From Rhodopseudomonas julia (GTDB lineage Bacteria; Pseudomonadota; Alphaproteobacteria; Rhizobiales; Afifellaceae), in contig NZ_JAUSUK010000002.1 in the NCBI RefSeq assembly GCF_030813515.1, forward strand, positions 1,550,001 through 1,614,000: DNA of 64,000 bases. The letters are read 5' to 3'. The first letter of the stretch is position 1; each line of letters opens with the position of its first letter. Both the position numbers and the translations under genes were made by a program. The notes beneath the pieces are model-generated. The model was not told the origin of the DNA. It worked only from the letters and a program-made list of their open reading frames with translations, and did not search any database. Of the stretch, positions 27,069 through 37,004 are shown one piece after another.

Positions 27069-28391
27069 CTATTTGAGCGCCTCGACGAGCACGCTCGACA
27101 GGCTCGGAAAGGCGGCGATGAGGATGAGACCTATGAGGCTCGTGATCAGGAACGGCACGGCGCCGCGTGCGATCTTTTCCAGAGGCAGCGACGTCATGTT
27201 GGCCGCGACGTAAAGATTGATGCCAACGGGCGGCGTGAAGAGCCCGATCGCCAGATTTACCATCACCAGAACGCCGAACCAGACCGGATCCCAGCCGAGC
27301 TCGCGCATCACCGGCAGGAAGATCGGCAGCGTGATGAACATGATGGTGATTGCATCCATGAACATCCCGGCGATCAAGAGGATGAGCATGATGACGATGA
27401 GGATGACCCAGTGCTGGTCGCTCAGCCCGAGAAGCACGGTCGAATATTTGCCGATGAGGTCATCGACCGTCACGACCCAGCCGAAGAGGCTCGCATAGGC
27501 CACGACCAGCATGACGACGGCCGAGGATGCTGCAGCTGCGGACAACGCCTCGTAGAGCGTCGCAAAGCTCAAGGTGCGGTAGACGAGGCCGCCGACGAAG
27601 AGCGCATAGACGGTCGCCACGATCGCCGCTTCAGTCGGCGTGAAGATGCCGGAATAGATGCCGCCCAAGATGACGAGCGGGGTCATCAGCCCCCAGAAGG
27701 AATGCAGGAAGGAGCGCCACAGCCGCCGCCCGTATGGGAGCTCCGAAAAATCCTGCGGCATCAGGCGCTTGAGGCTCGGCGGCATCTCGCTCGTATCCGT
27801 CCTGGGCACGAAAGGCAGAGCAACGAGCATCAAAAGCCCCATGACGAGGCCCGGGATGATCGCTGCTGTGAAAAGATCCGAAATCGAGGTTTCCGCAATG
27901 ACGCCGTAGATGACGAGGCCGATCGAGGGCGGAATGACGATGGAAAGCCCCGCACCCGTACAGACGAGGCCGGCCGCAAAGGCTTTTGGGTAACCATCCT
28001 CGGCCATGCCGCGCACGATCAACGGGCCGATTGCGGCGACTGATGCCGGTCCGGACCCGGAGACCGCACCCCAGAACAGGCAGACGACGGTTCCAACAAG
28101 TCCCATGCCGCCCGGCAAGCCACCGACGAGAATGCGGAAGAAAGAGATCATACGCTCGGCAATGCCGAGGGACCCCATCAACGTGCCGGCGAGGATGAAG
28201 AACGGGATCGCCAGCAGGGAGAATTTGGCGATACCGCTGGCGATGAGATCTCCCGCCATATCGAGACCGAAGCCGATCGCCCACATCGCATAGACGGCGG
28301 AAAGCCCGAGGGCGAACGCGACCGGCACGCGAAGGAACAACAGCACGAAGAACAGGATCACCATCTGCGTGCCGGCATCGAGGTCAAACAT
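27069..28391 (-). CDS. TRAP transporter large permease (DctM)
   Basis: The ATG at 28391 overlaps the dctQ stop by 8 bp and gives 440 residues, normal for DctM; the frame open further upstream is antisense to dctQ. The N-terminus FDLDAGTQMVILFFVLLFLR and helices such as VPVAFALGLSAVYAMWAI begin a 12-helix-type protein. Family motifs include SGSGPASVAAIGPLIV, GLSIVIPPSIGLVIYG and the C-terminal FTPPVGINLYVAANMT. DctM drives Na+-coupled uptake of the substrate delivered by DctP. It ends 40 bp from the convergent PhaC-like gene. Confidence 0.95.
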   Translation of the reverse strand: MFDLDAGTQMVILFFVLLFLRVPVAFALGLSAVYAMWAIGFGLDMAGDLIASGIAKFSLLAIPFFILAGTLMGSLGIAERMISFFRILVGGLPGGMGLVGTVVCLFWGAVSGSGPASVAAIGPLIVRGMAEDGYPKAFAAGLVCTGAGLSIVIPPSIGLVIYGVIAETSISDLFTAAIIPGLVMGLLMLVALPFVPRTDTSEMPPSLKRLMPQDFSELPYGRRLWRSFLHSFWGLMTPLVILGGIYSGIFTPTEAAIVATVYALFVGGLVYRTLSFATLYEALSAAAASSAVVMLVVAYASLFGWVVTVDDLIGKYSTVLLGLSDQHWVILIVIMLILLIAGMFMDAITIMFITLPIFLPVMRELGWDPVWFGVLVMVNLAIGLFTPPVGINLYVAANMTSLPLEKIARGAVPFLITSLIGLILIAAFPSLSSVLVEALK

Positions 28392-28869
28392 CGGCGACGA
28401 CCTCATGCGTGTCACCGCGCCAGCGCTCGAAGGCATGCTGAATGTAGCGGATAATGACGAGCGCGAAGCCGAAAGGCAGCGCCACGCTGTAGTACCAGGC
28501 CGGGATCTGCAGCGCGTAGGAGCGCACACCACTCTCGAACTGGTTCGCGAAAAGCTGCCAGGTGAACCAGGCCGACATCGCGAGGAGAGCGACGGAGAGG
28601 ACGCTCGACAGGACGAGGATCGCCCTCCGAATCGGCCTCGGCACGGCATCGTAGAGGATGGTCACGGCAAGATGCTCGCCGTTGCGTGCGGCGATGGCCG
28701 CGCCGAAAACCGTCAAAAGCAGAAAGCCGTTGGTGAGGAGCTCTTCCGTCGATGCGAGCGAATAGCTGGTCAGATAGCGCACGACCACATTGGCGAAGCC
28801 TAGGCCGGTCATCGCAAGAAGGATCACCGCGCAGACGATCTTCTCCGCTTCGCGCAACAGGAACGACAC
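28384..28869 (-). CDS. TRAP transporter small permease (DctQ)
   Basis: The 161-residue protein starts at a GTG with a GAGGAGG site and has four membrane helices, the first being KIVCAVILLAMTGLGFANVV. The R-Y-L-T-S-Y-S-L-A-S-T-E-E-L stretch at about 31-44 is the DctQ hallmark before the second helix. It pairs with DctM, whose start overlaps its stop. A perfect hairpin lies between it and the upstream dctP gene. Confidence 0.92.
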   Translation of the reverse strand: MSFLLREAEKIVCAVILLAMTGLGFANVVVRYLTSYSLASTEELLTNGFLLLTVFGAAIAARNGEHLAVTILYDAVPRPIRRAILVLSSVLSVALLAMSAWFTWQLFANQFESGVRSYALQIPAWYYSVALPFGFALVIIRYIQHAFERWRGDTHEVVADV

Positions 28870-28890
28870 GAAACCTCCTCAAAGGCTGAA

Positions 28891-28923
28891 CGTGCAGGCG
28901 GGCACAGACACCCCGCCTGCACG
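28891..28923 (-). promoter_or_regulatory. Perfect stem-loop between dctP and dctQ
   Basis: Arms CGTGCAGGCGGG (28891-28902) and CCCGCCTGCACG (28912-28923) pair over 12 bp around a 9-base loop, 9 bases after the dctP stop. It is the third receptor-permease hairpin of this kind in the window. Confidence 0.6.
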
Positions 28924-28932
28924 AGCGATGCC

Positions 28933-29934
28933 TCAGTTCGACTGAGCGATGGTGTCCTGGAAGCTCTTCACGAGATCCTCGCCCACCTTCTTCGACCAGG
29001 TGTCGAAGGCCGGCTTGGTCGCTTCGCGGAAAGCGTCGATCTCTTCGGCGTTCGGCTCGTAGACGTCCATTCCCTGTTCGCGTAGGAATTCGACGCCCTT
29101 GGCCGTGCCTTCACGGCTGATTTCCTTCTGGTATTCCATCGCCTCTTCGGCGGCCTTCTCCACCGTGGTCTTGGTCTGGTCGTCCCACGAATCCCACAGC
29201 TTCTCGCTGACGCCGAGGAAAAGCGGGTCGTAGGAATAGTGCCAGGTGGTCAGGTATTTCTGCACCTCGTAGACGCGCTGCGGGATGATGACGGCACCGA
29301 TCGGGTTTTCCTGGCCGTCGACCACGCCCTGCTGCAGAGCCGGAAACGTCTCCGACCATTGCATCTGCTGCGGGTTGGCGCCGAGCGCCTGCATCACGTC
29401 GATGTACATCGGACCCGAGACGCGCATCTTGAGGCCCTGCATGTCCTCCGGCGTCTTGATCGGGCGGACATTGTTGGTCACTTCGCGGAAGCCGTTCTCG
29501 CCCCAGGCGAGAGCGATGATGCCGTGCTCTTTCAAGATCTCTTCGATCTTCTGTCCCGGCTCGCCGCTCGTCGTGGCGTCGACCGCGTCATAGTCCGAAT
29601 AGAGGTACGGCAACGAGAAGACCGCAAGCTCCGGCACAAGCGGCGTGACATTGATCGCGGAGGTCAGCATGAAGTCGATGGAGCCACGGCTCACCATCTC
29701 CGTCTGCTTCATCTGGTCGCCGCCGGCGAGCTGCGCATTCGGGAAGATACGGACTTCCATCTTGCCGTCGGTCGCCTCACCCAGAAGCTCGTTGAACTTC
29801 TCGGCGCCCTTCTGCCAGGTCGTCGTGTTGCTGGTATTTTGCGACAAACGATAGGTTTCGGCCGAAGCCGGCCCCGCCATCGCGGCAAGCGTGGCGGAAA
29901 ACAGCGCGATCGCGCCAAGTTTCGAAATTTTCAT
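28933..29934 (-). CDS. TRAP transporter substrate-binding protein (DctP)
   Basis: The 333-residue receptor has a signal peptide (MKISKLGAIALFSATLAAMA, cleaved at ASA-ETYR) and a GGAGG site. The DctP fold is shown by NAQLAGGDQMKQTEMVSRGS, the conserved Arg region GLKMRVSG that binds the ligand carboxylate, and the ALQQGVVDGQENP motif with its Asn. Ligands in this family are mostly C4-dicarboxylates, sugar acids and 2-oxo acids. The neighbourhood of carboxylate enzymes favours an organic acid. It leads the dctP-dctQ-dctM unit. Confidence 0.94.
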   Translation of the reverse strand: MKISKLGAIALFSATLAAMAGPASAETYRLSQNTSNTTTWQKGAEKFNELLGEATDGKMEVRIFPNAQLAGGDQMKQTEMVSRGSIDFMLTSAINVTPLVPELAVFSLPYLYSDYDAVDATTSGEPGQKIEEILKEHGIIALAWGENGFREVTNNVRPIKTPEDMQGLKMRVSGPMYIDVMQALGANPQQMQWSETFPALQQGVVDGQENPIGAVIIPQRVYEVQKYLTTWHYSYDPLFLGVSEKLWDSWDDQTKTTVEKAAEEAMEYQKEISREGTAKGVEFLREQGMDVYEPNAEEIDAFREATKPAFDTWSKKVGEDLVKSFQDTIAQSN

Positions 29935-30170
29935 TTTCTTCCTCCCGTTTTCGCCTCACCAACACGAACGATTTTTCGGCAAAGCGCTCTTTGGTGATCG
30001 AAAAATCCATCTGAGGCCGCGCACAATACGGATGAGAGAGCCGCACGCAATGCCGTAAACGCCTCACCCATCGAGCGACAGGCTGCGCGGGGGCCGACGC
30101 CTCGCAGCGAGCAACCGAGGCGGGTGGCGCGCTTCAGACTTCGTCCGAGATGATACAAGGGAAGACGGTT

Positions 30171-30247
30171 TGGTGGGTCCGGCAGGACTCGAACCTGCAA
30201 CCAAGCGGTTATGAGCCGCCGGCTCTAACCAATTGAGCTACGGACCC
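30171..30247 (-). tRNA. tRNA with CAU anticodon (Ile2 or elongator Met)
   Basis: Read on the minus strand, the acceptor arms are GGGTCCG and CGGACCC with discriminator A and an encoded CCA (30171-30173). The D loop holds AATTGGTTA, the anticodon loop is CTCATAA (anticodon CAU) on a GCGG/CCGC stem, and the T arm carries GGTTCGAGTCC. The overall look is like alphaproteobacterial tRNA-Ile(CAU), which needs lysidine modification, but elongator tRNA-Met cannot be excluded by eye. Confidence 0.93.
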
Positions 30248-30372
30248 AGACAGGCGTCAGGTACGCGATTGGCCGGCACCGGGCAAGCCGGCGCGACGCA
30301 GCAGCCCCAAAAAGAGCCGCATTCGGCAGGCATTCGCACGGGCCACTGATTCATGCACCCCGGAGAACCGAC

Positions 30373-31092
30373 ATGCCGACCAGACGCCTTATCGCACCGG
30401 CCCTCGCCCTCTCGCTCGCCGCATTCGCAGCGCCGGCACTCGCTCAGAATGGACCGGACCGTCCGCAAATCACCGTCTCCGGAAATGGCGAGGCATTCGG
30501 CACGCCGGACATGGCGGTCGTCACGCTCGGCGTGTCAGAACAGGCGAAGAGCGCGCAGGAGGCGCTTCGCGCCAATTCAGAGGCGATGACGAAGGTGACC
30601 CAGGCGCTGAAAGACCAGGGCATCGCCGACCGCGACCTGCAGACCTCCGGCTTCTCCATCCAGCCTGTCTACGAGCAGCCGCGTCCGGGCCAGGTCTCCG
30701 AGCGCAAGATCGTCGGCTACCGCGTCGACAACCTCCTCACGGTCCGCATCCGCGACCTTGAAAGCGCCGGCTCGACTCTCGACAAGGTCGTGGAGCTCGG
30801 CTCCAACCGCATCCAGAATCTCTCCTTCACCATCGACGACCCGAAGCCGCTTGAGGAAGAGGCTCGCAAAAAGGCGGTCGAGGACGCGCGTGCGCGCGCC
30901 GAACAGCTCGCCGAGGCGGCCGGGATCACCCTCGGGCCGATCCAGTCGATCTCCGAACAGAGCTATGGCCGCCCGCAGCCGAAGATGATGGCGATGGTCC
31001 GCGCGCAAACGGACGAGGCAGCGGTGCCGCTGGAAGGCGGCGAAGTCTCCGTCGAGGTCCAGGTCAACATGGTCTGGGGGATCGAGGAGTAA
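30373..31092 (+). CDS. SIMPL domain-containing periplasmic protein (DUF541, YggE-like)
   Basis: This 239-residue exported protein has a signal peptide (RRLIAPALALSLAAFAAPAL, cleaved at ALA-QNGP) and a single SIMPL/DUF541 domain: ITVSGNGEAFGTPDMAVVTL at the start of the mature part, then DRDLQTSGFSIQPVY, VGYRVDNLLTVRIRD and RAEQLAEAAGITLGPIQSIS. Such proteins are linked to oxidative-stress defence and outer-membrane homeostasis, but the mechanism is unknown. A GGAG site precedes the ATG. A bidirectional terminator separates it from the convergent rpoD. Confidence 0.9.
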   Translation: MPTRRLIAPALALSLAAFAAPALAQNGPDRPQITVSGNGEAFGTPDMAVVTLGVSEQAKSAQEALRANSEAMTKVTQALKDQGIADRDLQTSGFSIQPVYEQPRPGQVSERKIVGYRVDNLLTVRIRDLESAGSTLDKVVELGSNRIQNLSFTIDDPKPLEEEARKKAVEDARARAEQLAEAAGITLGPIQSISEQSYGRPQPKMMAMVRAQTDEAAVPLEGGEVSVEVQVNMVWGIEE

Positions 31093-31130
31093 TCGGCACT
31101 TCCGCGATCTGAGCACGAGCGACTGCAACG

Positions 31131-31160
31131 AAAAAGCCCGGCGCAATGGCCGGGCTTTTT
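31131..31160. terminator. Bidirectional intrinsic terminator (SIMPL gene and rpoD)
   Basis: AAAAAGCCCGG (31131-31141), an 8-base loop and CCGGGCTTTTT (31150-31160, with three more T) form a perfect 11-bp stem with T-runs in both directions, between converging genes. Confidence 0.92.
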
Positions 31161-31181
31161 TTTATCTCTTGCCTTGGAGGC

Positions 31182-33167
<1,986 letters not shown>

Positions 33168-33332
33168 TGATCCGTCGTCTCAGCGGTGCGATGGTCAATC
33201 GCCCGTGCTATCGCTGTCGAGGTTGCGTTCCAAACTAAGGGCGGCACCGTAAAGCGCCACTTAACCATGGCCCGCTTTATCGGCAATTTGTTTTTCTCGA
33301 ACGCTCGACCGCTCGAACAAACTTGGCCCGCC

Positions 33333-35291
33333 TTAACGGCGAGCCTTGAAGGGATGAAGGAGAACGGTTTCCGTCTGCTCGTCTTCAAAGGCACGATGGC
33401 GGAGCCGCAGATCTTCCTCTTGTATATCCTTCAACCGGGTTAAACTGGTCTCAATCGTCTCGTTAGCAAGATCACGTGCTGCCTCCCGGCGCTCGTTAGA
33501 TAGAGTTGTGGTGCGCAGACGCAAGAGGGCCGCGTCGTCCCAAATGGCTGCGGCTTTAAGAGAATCTCCGCTCGGCCCCAGATCGGCAAGGCCTGATGTG
33601 GCGAGCTTGCGGCCGATTGTCTCCACCAGCGCCGAATGTCCTTTTGTCTTCAGACGGTCAACGAGTGCGGCCGCCGTCAGCTCGGGCTCCTCGGAAAGCG
33701 CCAAAGCAATGGCACCTGCCAGCGTCGAAAGGGCTGCGTCTGCGAACGGAATTCGGCCGAGCATTTCGAGACGCTCCTCGGCGAGCTGAGGATGAGCCAG
33801 AAAAGCGCCGACCAGGATCGCGTCGGAAAGGCTGATCGCAGCCCCTGTTCGCCCGCCGCCCCGCACGAGCGCCGTCGACAAGAGACTGGTTGAGGCTTCG
33901 CCGAGCGCCTCGGGAGGCATGAAGCGCCCGCCCCTGCCGCCACCTTGCCGTCTCCCTCCACCGAAGTTCTGGCGGGACGTGCGGCCTTGCTGGGAGCCCC
34001 CGCCCCGGTTGCGACGACGCTCAAACAGACGGTCGCGGTAAAGCTGCTCGTAATTGCGGCGGACATCCGCATCGCCAATCTGTGCCACGGCGTCTTTGAG
34101 CGCTTTTTCGGCACCGGCGAGACGTTCCGGCGTATCGACAGGACCCCGCTCCATTTCCCGGCGCCAGAGCATCTCTGCAAGCGGGTTCGCCTGCTCAAGA
34201 AGCGATGCGAAAGCTGCCGACCCCGAGGCCCGGATCAGGTCATCCGGGTCCTGCCCTTCCGGCAGGAGTGCAAACAACAGGCTGCGGCCGGGCTTGAGAT
34301 GCGGCAAGGCGAGATCGATCGCCCGTGCAGCCGCCTTGATGCCCGCCTGATCACCGTCGAAGCACAGGATCGGCTCTTCGGCCATCTGCCAGAGAAGCTG
34401 CAGCTGCTCTTCCGTCAAGGCCGTGCCGAGCGGCGCGACCGCCGCTTCGAAACCCGCGGCGACGAGGGCCATCACGTCGATATACCCTTCGACGGCGACC
34501 ACCTTCTGACCCTTGGCGCTCGCCGCGCGGGCCATCTTCCCGTTGAAGAGAACGCGGCTCTTTGAGAAGAGCGGCGTCTCCGGCGAATTCAGATATTTGG
34601 CCTGGGCTTCCGGCGATAGGGCCCGTCCGCCGAAGGCGATGACGCGTCCCCTGAAATCGAGGATCGGAAAAATAATGCGATCGCGGAAACGATCATAGCT
34701 CACCGGAATGTCGTTGCCGGCGATGACGAGGCCGGCCTCCGCCATCTCCTCCGGCTTCACCCCCGCCTCTGCGAGATGATTTTTCAGCGCGTTGCGCGAG
34801 GACGGCGCAAAGCCGAGGCGGAAGCGGTTTTGGATGTCCTGTCCGAGGCCGCGATCGCGCAGATAAGCGCGCGCCCGAGCGCCATCCTTTCCGGCGAGGT
34901 TCTGCTCAAAAAAGGCAGCCGCCTTTTCCATCACCTCGACGAGCCCACCGCGGCGGGCCTGACGCGCCTCTTCGCGCGGGTCGGGGTCGGGCAGCTTCAG
35001 ACCGGCATCGGCGGCAAGCTGCTCGACCGCCTCCGGAAAGGTCATCCCGTCGAGCTCGACGAGAAAGGTGAAATGATCGCCAGACACACCACAGCCGAAG
35101 CAATGATAGCGTCCACGGCGATTGTCGGCGTGGAAAGACGGCGTCTTCTCGCCATGAAACGGGCAGCAGGCCCAGTAGTCGCCGCGAGAGGGCAGCGACT
35201 TGCGCTTGTCCCATGCCACGCGCCGACCGACGACGTCGGAGATCGGAATCCGGCTTCGGATCGCGTCGAGAAAAGATGGCGGGAAACGCAT
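33333..35291 (-). CDS. dnaG: DNA primase
   Basis: This 652-residue enzyme makes RNA primers at the replication fork. The N-terminal CHC2 zinc ribbon has Cys43, His46, Cys64 and Cys67 (CCPFHGEKTPSFHADN ... YHCFGCGVSGD). The catalytic RNA-polymerase domain shows RDRIIFPILDFRGRVIAFGG, and the Toprim part has VAVEGYIDVMAL and CFDGDQAGIKAA with the metal-binding acidic residues. An Arg/Gly-rich linker (GGGSQQGRTSRQNFGGGRRQ and GGGRGGRF) precedes the DnaB-interacting C-terminal domain. The linker is richer in RG than usual. Confidence 0.97.
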   Translation of the reverse strand: MRFPPSFLDAIRSRIPISDVVGRRVAWDKRKSLPSRGDYWACCPFHGEKTPSFHADNRRGRYHCFGCGVSGDHFTFLVELDGMTFPEAVEQLAADAGLKLPDPDPREEARQARRGGLVEVMEKAAAFFEQNLAGKDGARARAYLRDRGLGQDIQNRFRLGFAPSSRNALKNHLAEAGVKPEEMAEAGLVIAGNDIPVSYDRFRDRIIFPILDFRGRVIAFGGRALSPEAQAKYLNSPETPLFSKSRVLFNGKMARAASAKGQKVVAVEGYIDVMALVAAGFEAAVAPLGTALTEEQLQLLWQMAEEPILCFDGDQAGIKAAARAIDLALPHLKPGRSLLFALLPEGQDPDDLIRASGSAAFASLLEQANPLAEMLWRREMERGPVDTPERLAGAEKALKDAVAQIGDADVRRNYEQLYRDRLFERRRNRGGGSQQGRTSRQNFGGGRRQGGGRGGRFMPPEALGEASTSLLSTALVRGGGRTGAAISLSDAILVGAFLAHPQLAEERLEMLGRIPFADAALSTLAGAIALALSEEPELTAAALVDRLKTKGHSALVETIGRKLATSGLADLGPSGDSLKAAAIWDDAALLRLRTTTLSNERREAARDLANETIETSLTRLKDIQEEDLRLRHRAFEDEQTETVLLHPFKARR

Positions 35292-35395
35292 CCGATCCTC
35301 TTAGCACAGCGGCGTGGAACGCTGCAGAAGAAATCCTATGGAGGCCCCGCCCTCCCCGCTACTCACAGCCCGCGCCCGCGGCGCGCCTGTCAGGC

Positions 35396-36130
35396 CTACA
35401 TCTTCTCCTTGATGCCGGCGCGAATGAGCCACCAATTCACCGGATAGGCCGTCATGAAGCCGAAGATCATCGCGATCTGCATCATGAACCAGAACTCGAC
35501 GCTCGTCACTTCGAGCTTCACCCCCAGGACGTGCGCGAAAATGTAGAAATGGGCGATGGCCATGAAGCCATACATGCCGACCTGCCAGGCTGTGAGCGAG
35601 AGCGCATCGGCTTTCACGGCCTGGATGAGACCCTGCACCGGGGACAGGTTCCGCATCGGCTTGATGGTGAAGTACTGGAAGGCCACGCCGAAGCCGAAGG
35701 CGAGGATATAATCGAGGATCCAGACGGCGAAGATCTTCTCCGAGAAGATCGTCTGCCAACCGAACCAGACGGCGACAGTCGGAAACAGAAAGGCGATCCA
35801 CTCCGCGCAGATGTCGCCAAGGGTGCAACCGGATCCACAATGGCCGGTGCCCTTGCCGACCATCACGGGGAATGGCGTCAGGCGCTGGCTTGGTGGTGTT
35901 TCGTTCGCCTGCATCGCCGCGTGCATTTTTTCATGCGTCGCGAGCCGCCCATAGGTGAAGTAGGCCCACAGGGCGATGAGCGAGGCAAAGAGGGCGAGAG
36001 CCGGCCAGACGACGTTCATGATCCACATATGCTGTGGATGGCGTCCCTCATCGACGGCGATGATGAGAGCGCAGACGAAACCGAGAAGCAAAGACGCAAT
36101 CGCAAGAATATGGAGCCAGGCTGGAACCAT
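35396..36130 (-). CDS. DUF4396-type multi-helix membrane protein
   Basis: The ATG at 36130 gives 244 residues starting at a membrane helix (VPAWLHILAIASLLLGFVCA). Further helices include WPALALFASLIALWAYFTYG, FGVAFQYFTIKPM and VGMYGFMAIAHFYIFAHVLG. A cytoplasmic or lumenal GTGHCGSGCTLGDICAEWIA segment with three Cys is the mark I associate with DUF4396. Function is unknown; the Cys/His set could bind a metal or sense redox state. It sits between yqeY (171 bp) and dnaG (104 bp), an unusual insertion in that conserved order. The frame is open upstream to 36223 without a better start. Confidence 0.7.
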   Translation of the reverse strand: MVPAWLHILAIASLLLGFVCALIIAVDEGRHPQHMWIMNVVWPALALFASLIALWAYFTYGRLATHEKMHAAMQANETPPSQRLTPFPVMVGKGTGHCGSGCTLGDICAEWIAFLFPTVAVWFGWQTIFSEKIFAVWILDYILAFGFGVAFQYFTIKPMRNLSPVQGLIQAVKADALSLTAWQVGMYGFMAIAHFYIFAHVLGVKLEVTSVEFWFMMQIAMIFGFMTAYPVNWWLIRAGIKEKM

Positions 36131-36301
36131 TGTCACATCCCAATCGTGCTGCTGAAGTATCGACTTTTCCAACAACCGATCGGCAGACGAGTTCCGGCAA
36201 GATACCTTGCATCTTCGGCGCATCCAGTGGCCCGCTCCGGCATTTCGGCGGGCAGACCTTCACGCGCCCAGATCGGCGCGCAAAGGCCCTGGAGATCGCG
36301 A

Positions 36302-36766
36302 TCAGGAGCTCAGAATGTCTTTCACGACGGAGCTCGCCCGGGCGAAATCCATGCGCCCGGAATAGCGTTCCTTGAGCGTGCCCATGCACTTGCCCATGTC
36401 GCGCAGGCCCTGAGCGCCCACATCTCCGACCACATCGTGGCAGGCGCTTTTGAGCTCGTCGTCATCCATCTGCCGTGGCAAAAACGTGCGAATGACTTCG
36501 ATTTCCTTGCGTTCCTGCTCGGCGAGTTCGAGGCGGGCATTCTCCTCGTAGATCTTGGAGGATTCCTCACGCTGGCGGATCATTTTCGTCAAGATCGACA
36601 TGATCTCGTCGTTGGAGACCCCGTCCTTGCCTTTCGTCCTCGCCTCGATGTCGCGGTCCTTGATGGCCGCGTTGATCAACCGCAGCGTCGTCATGCGCAC
36701 GCGGTCCTGTTTCTTCATAGCCTCTTTGAGGCCTTCGCTGATCTGATCGCGGATTCGATCAACCAT
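36302..36766 (-). CDS. GatB/YqeY domain protein
   Basis: The 154-residue helical protein starts MVDRIRDQISEGLKEAMKKQ and carries VRMTTLRLINAAIKDRDIEA, the signature of free-standing YqeY proteins that resemble the C-terminal tail of GatB. ELAEQERKEIEVIRTFLPRQ and GMCMGTLKERYSG-like motifs (here DMGKCMGTLKERYSG) follow. GatB tails bind tRNA; the stand-alone role is thought to be linked to tRNA but is not settled. It lies divergent from carA across 238 bp and upstream of dnaG-rpoD, a conserved arrangement. Confidence 0.93.
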   Translation of the reverse strand: MVDRIRDQISEGLKEAMKKQDRVRMTTLRLINAAIKDRDIEARTKGKDGVSNDEIMSILTKMIRQREESSKIYEENARLELAEQERKEIEVIRTFLPRQMDDDELKSACHDVVGDVGAQGLRDMGKCMGTLKERYSGRMDFARASSVVKDILSS

Positions 36767-37004
36767 GGGTCACCCCTTCGATGCGTCGTCAGACGCCTCA
36801 GATAAAATGAGAAGTGAAGTCTCGACGGTCGGCTTTGGGTCTCATGTGGGTCTCAACCATTCCTCGCGTTGACGCGACATGATCCGCCCACTAGGTATCG
36901 CGCGCTGCCCCAGCGCGCCATAGAGGTCGTCGATATAGGCACTCGCAGCGGGGACGCAAGAGAGCGCAAGCTCCACCTGTTGATGCTGACCGTCGGATCC
37001 GTTC

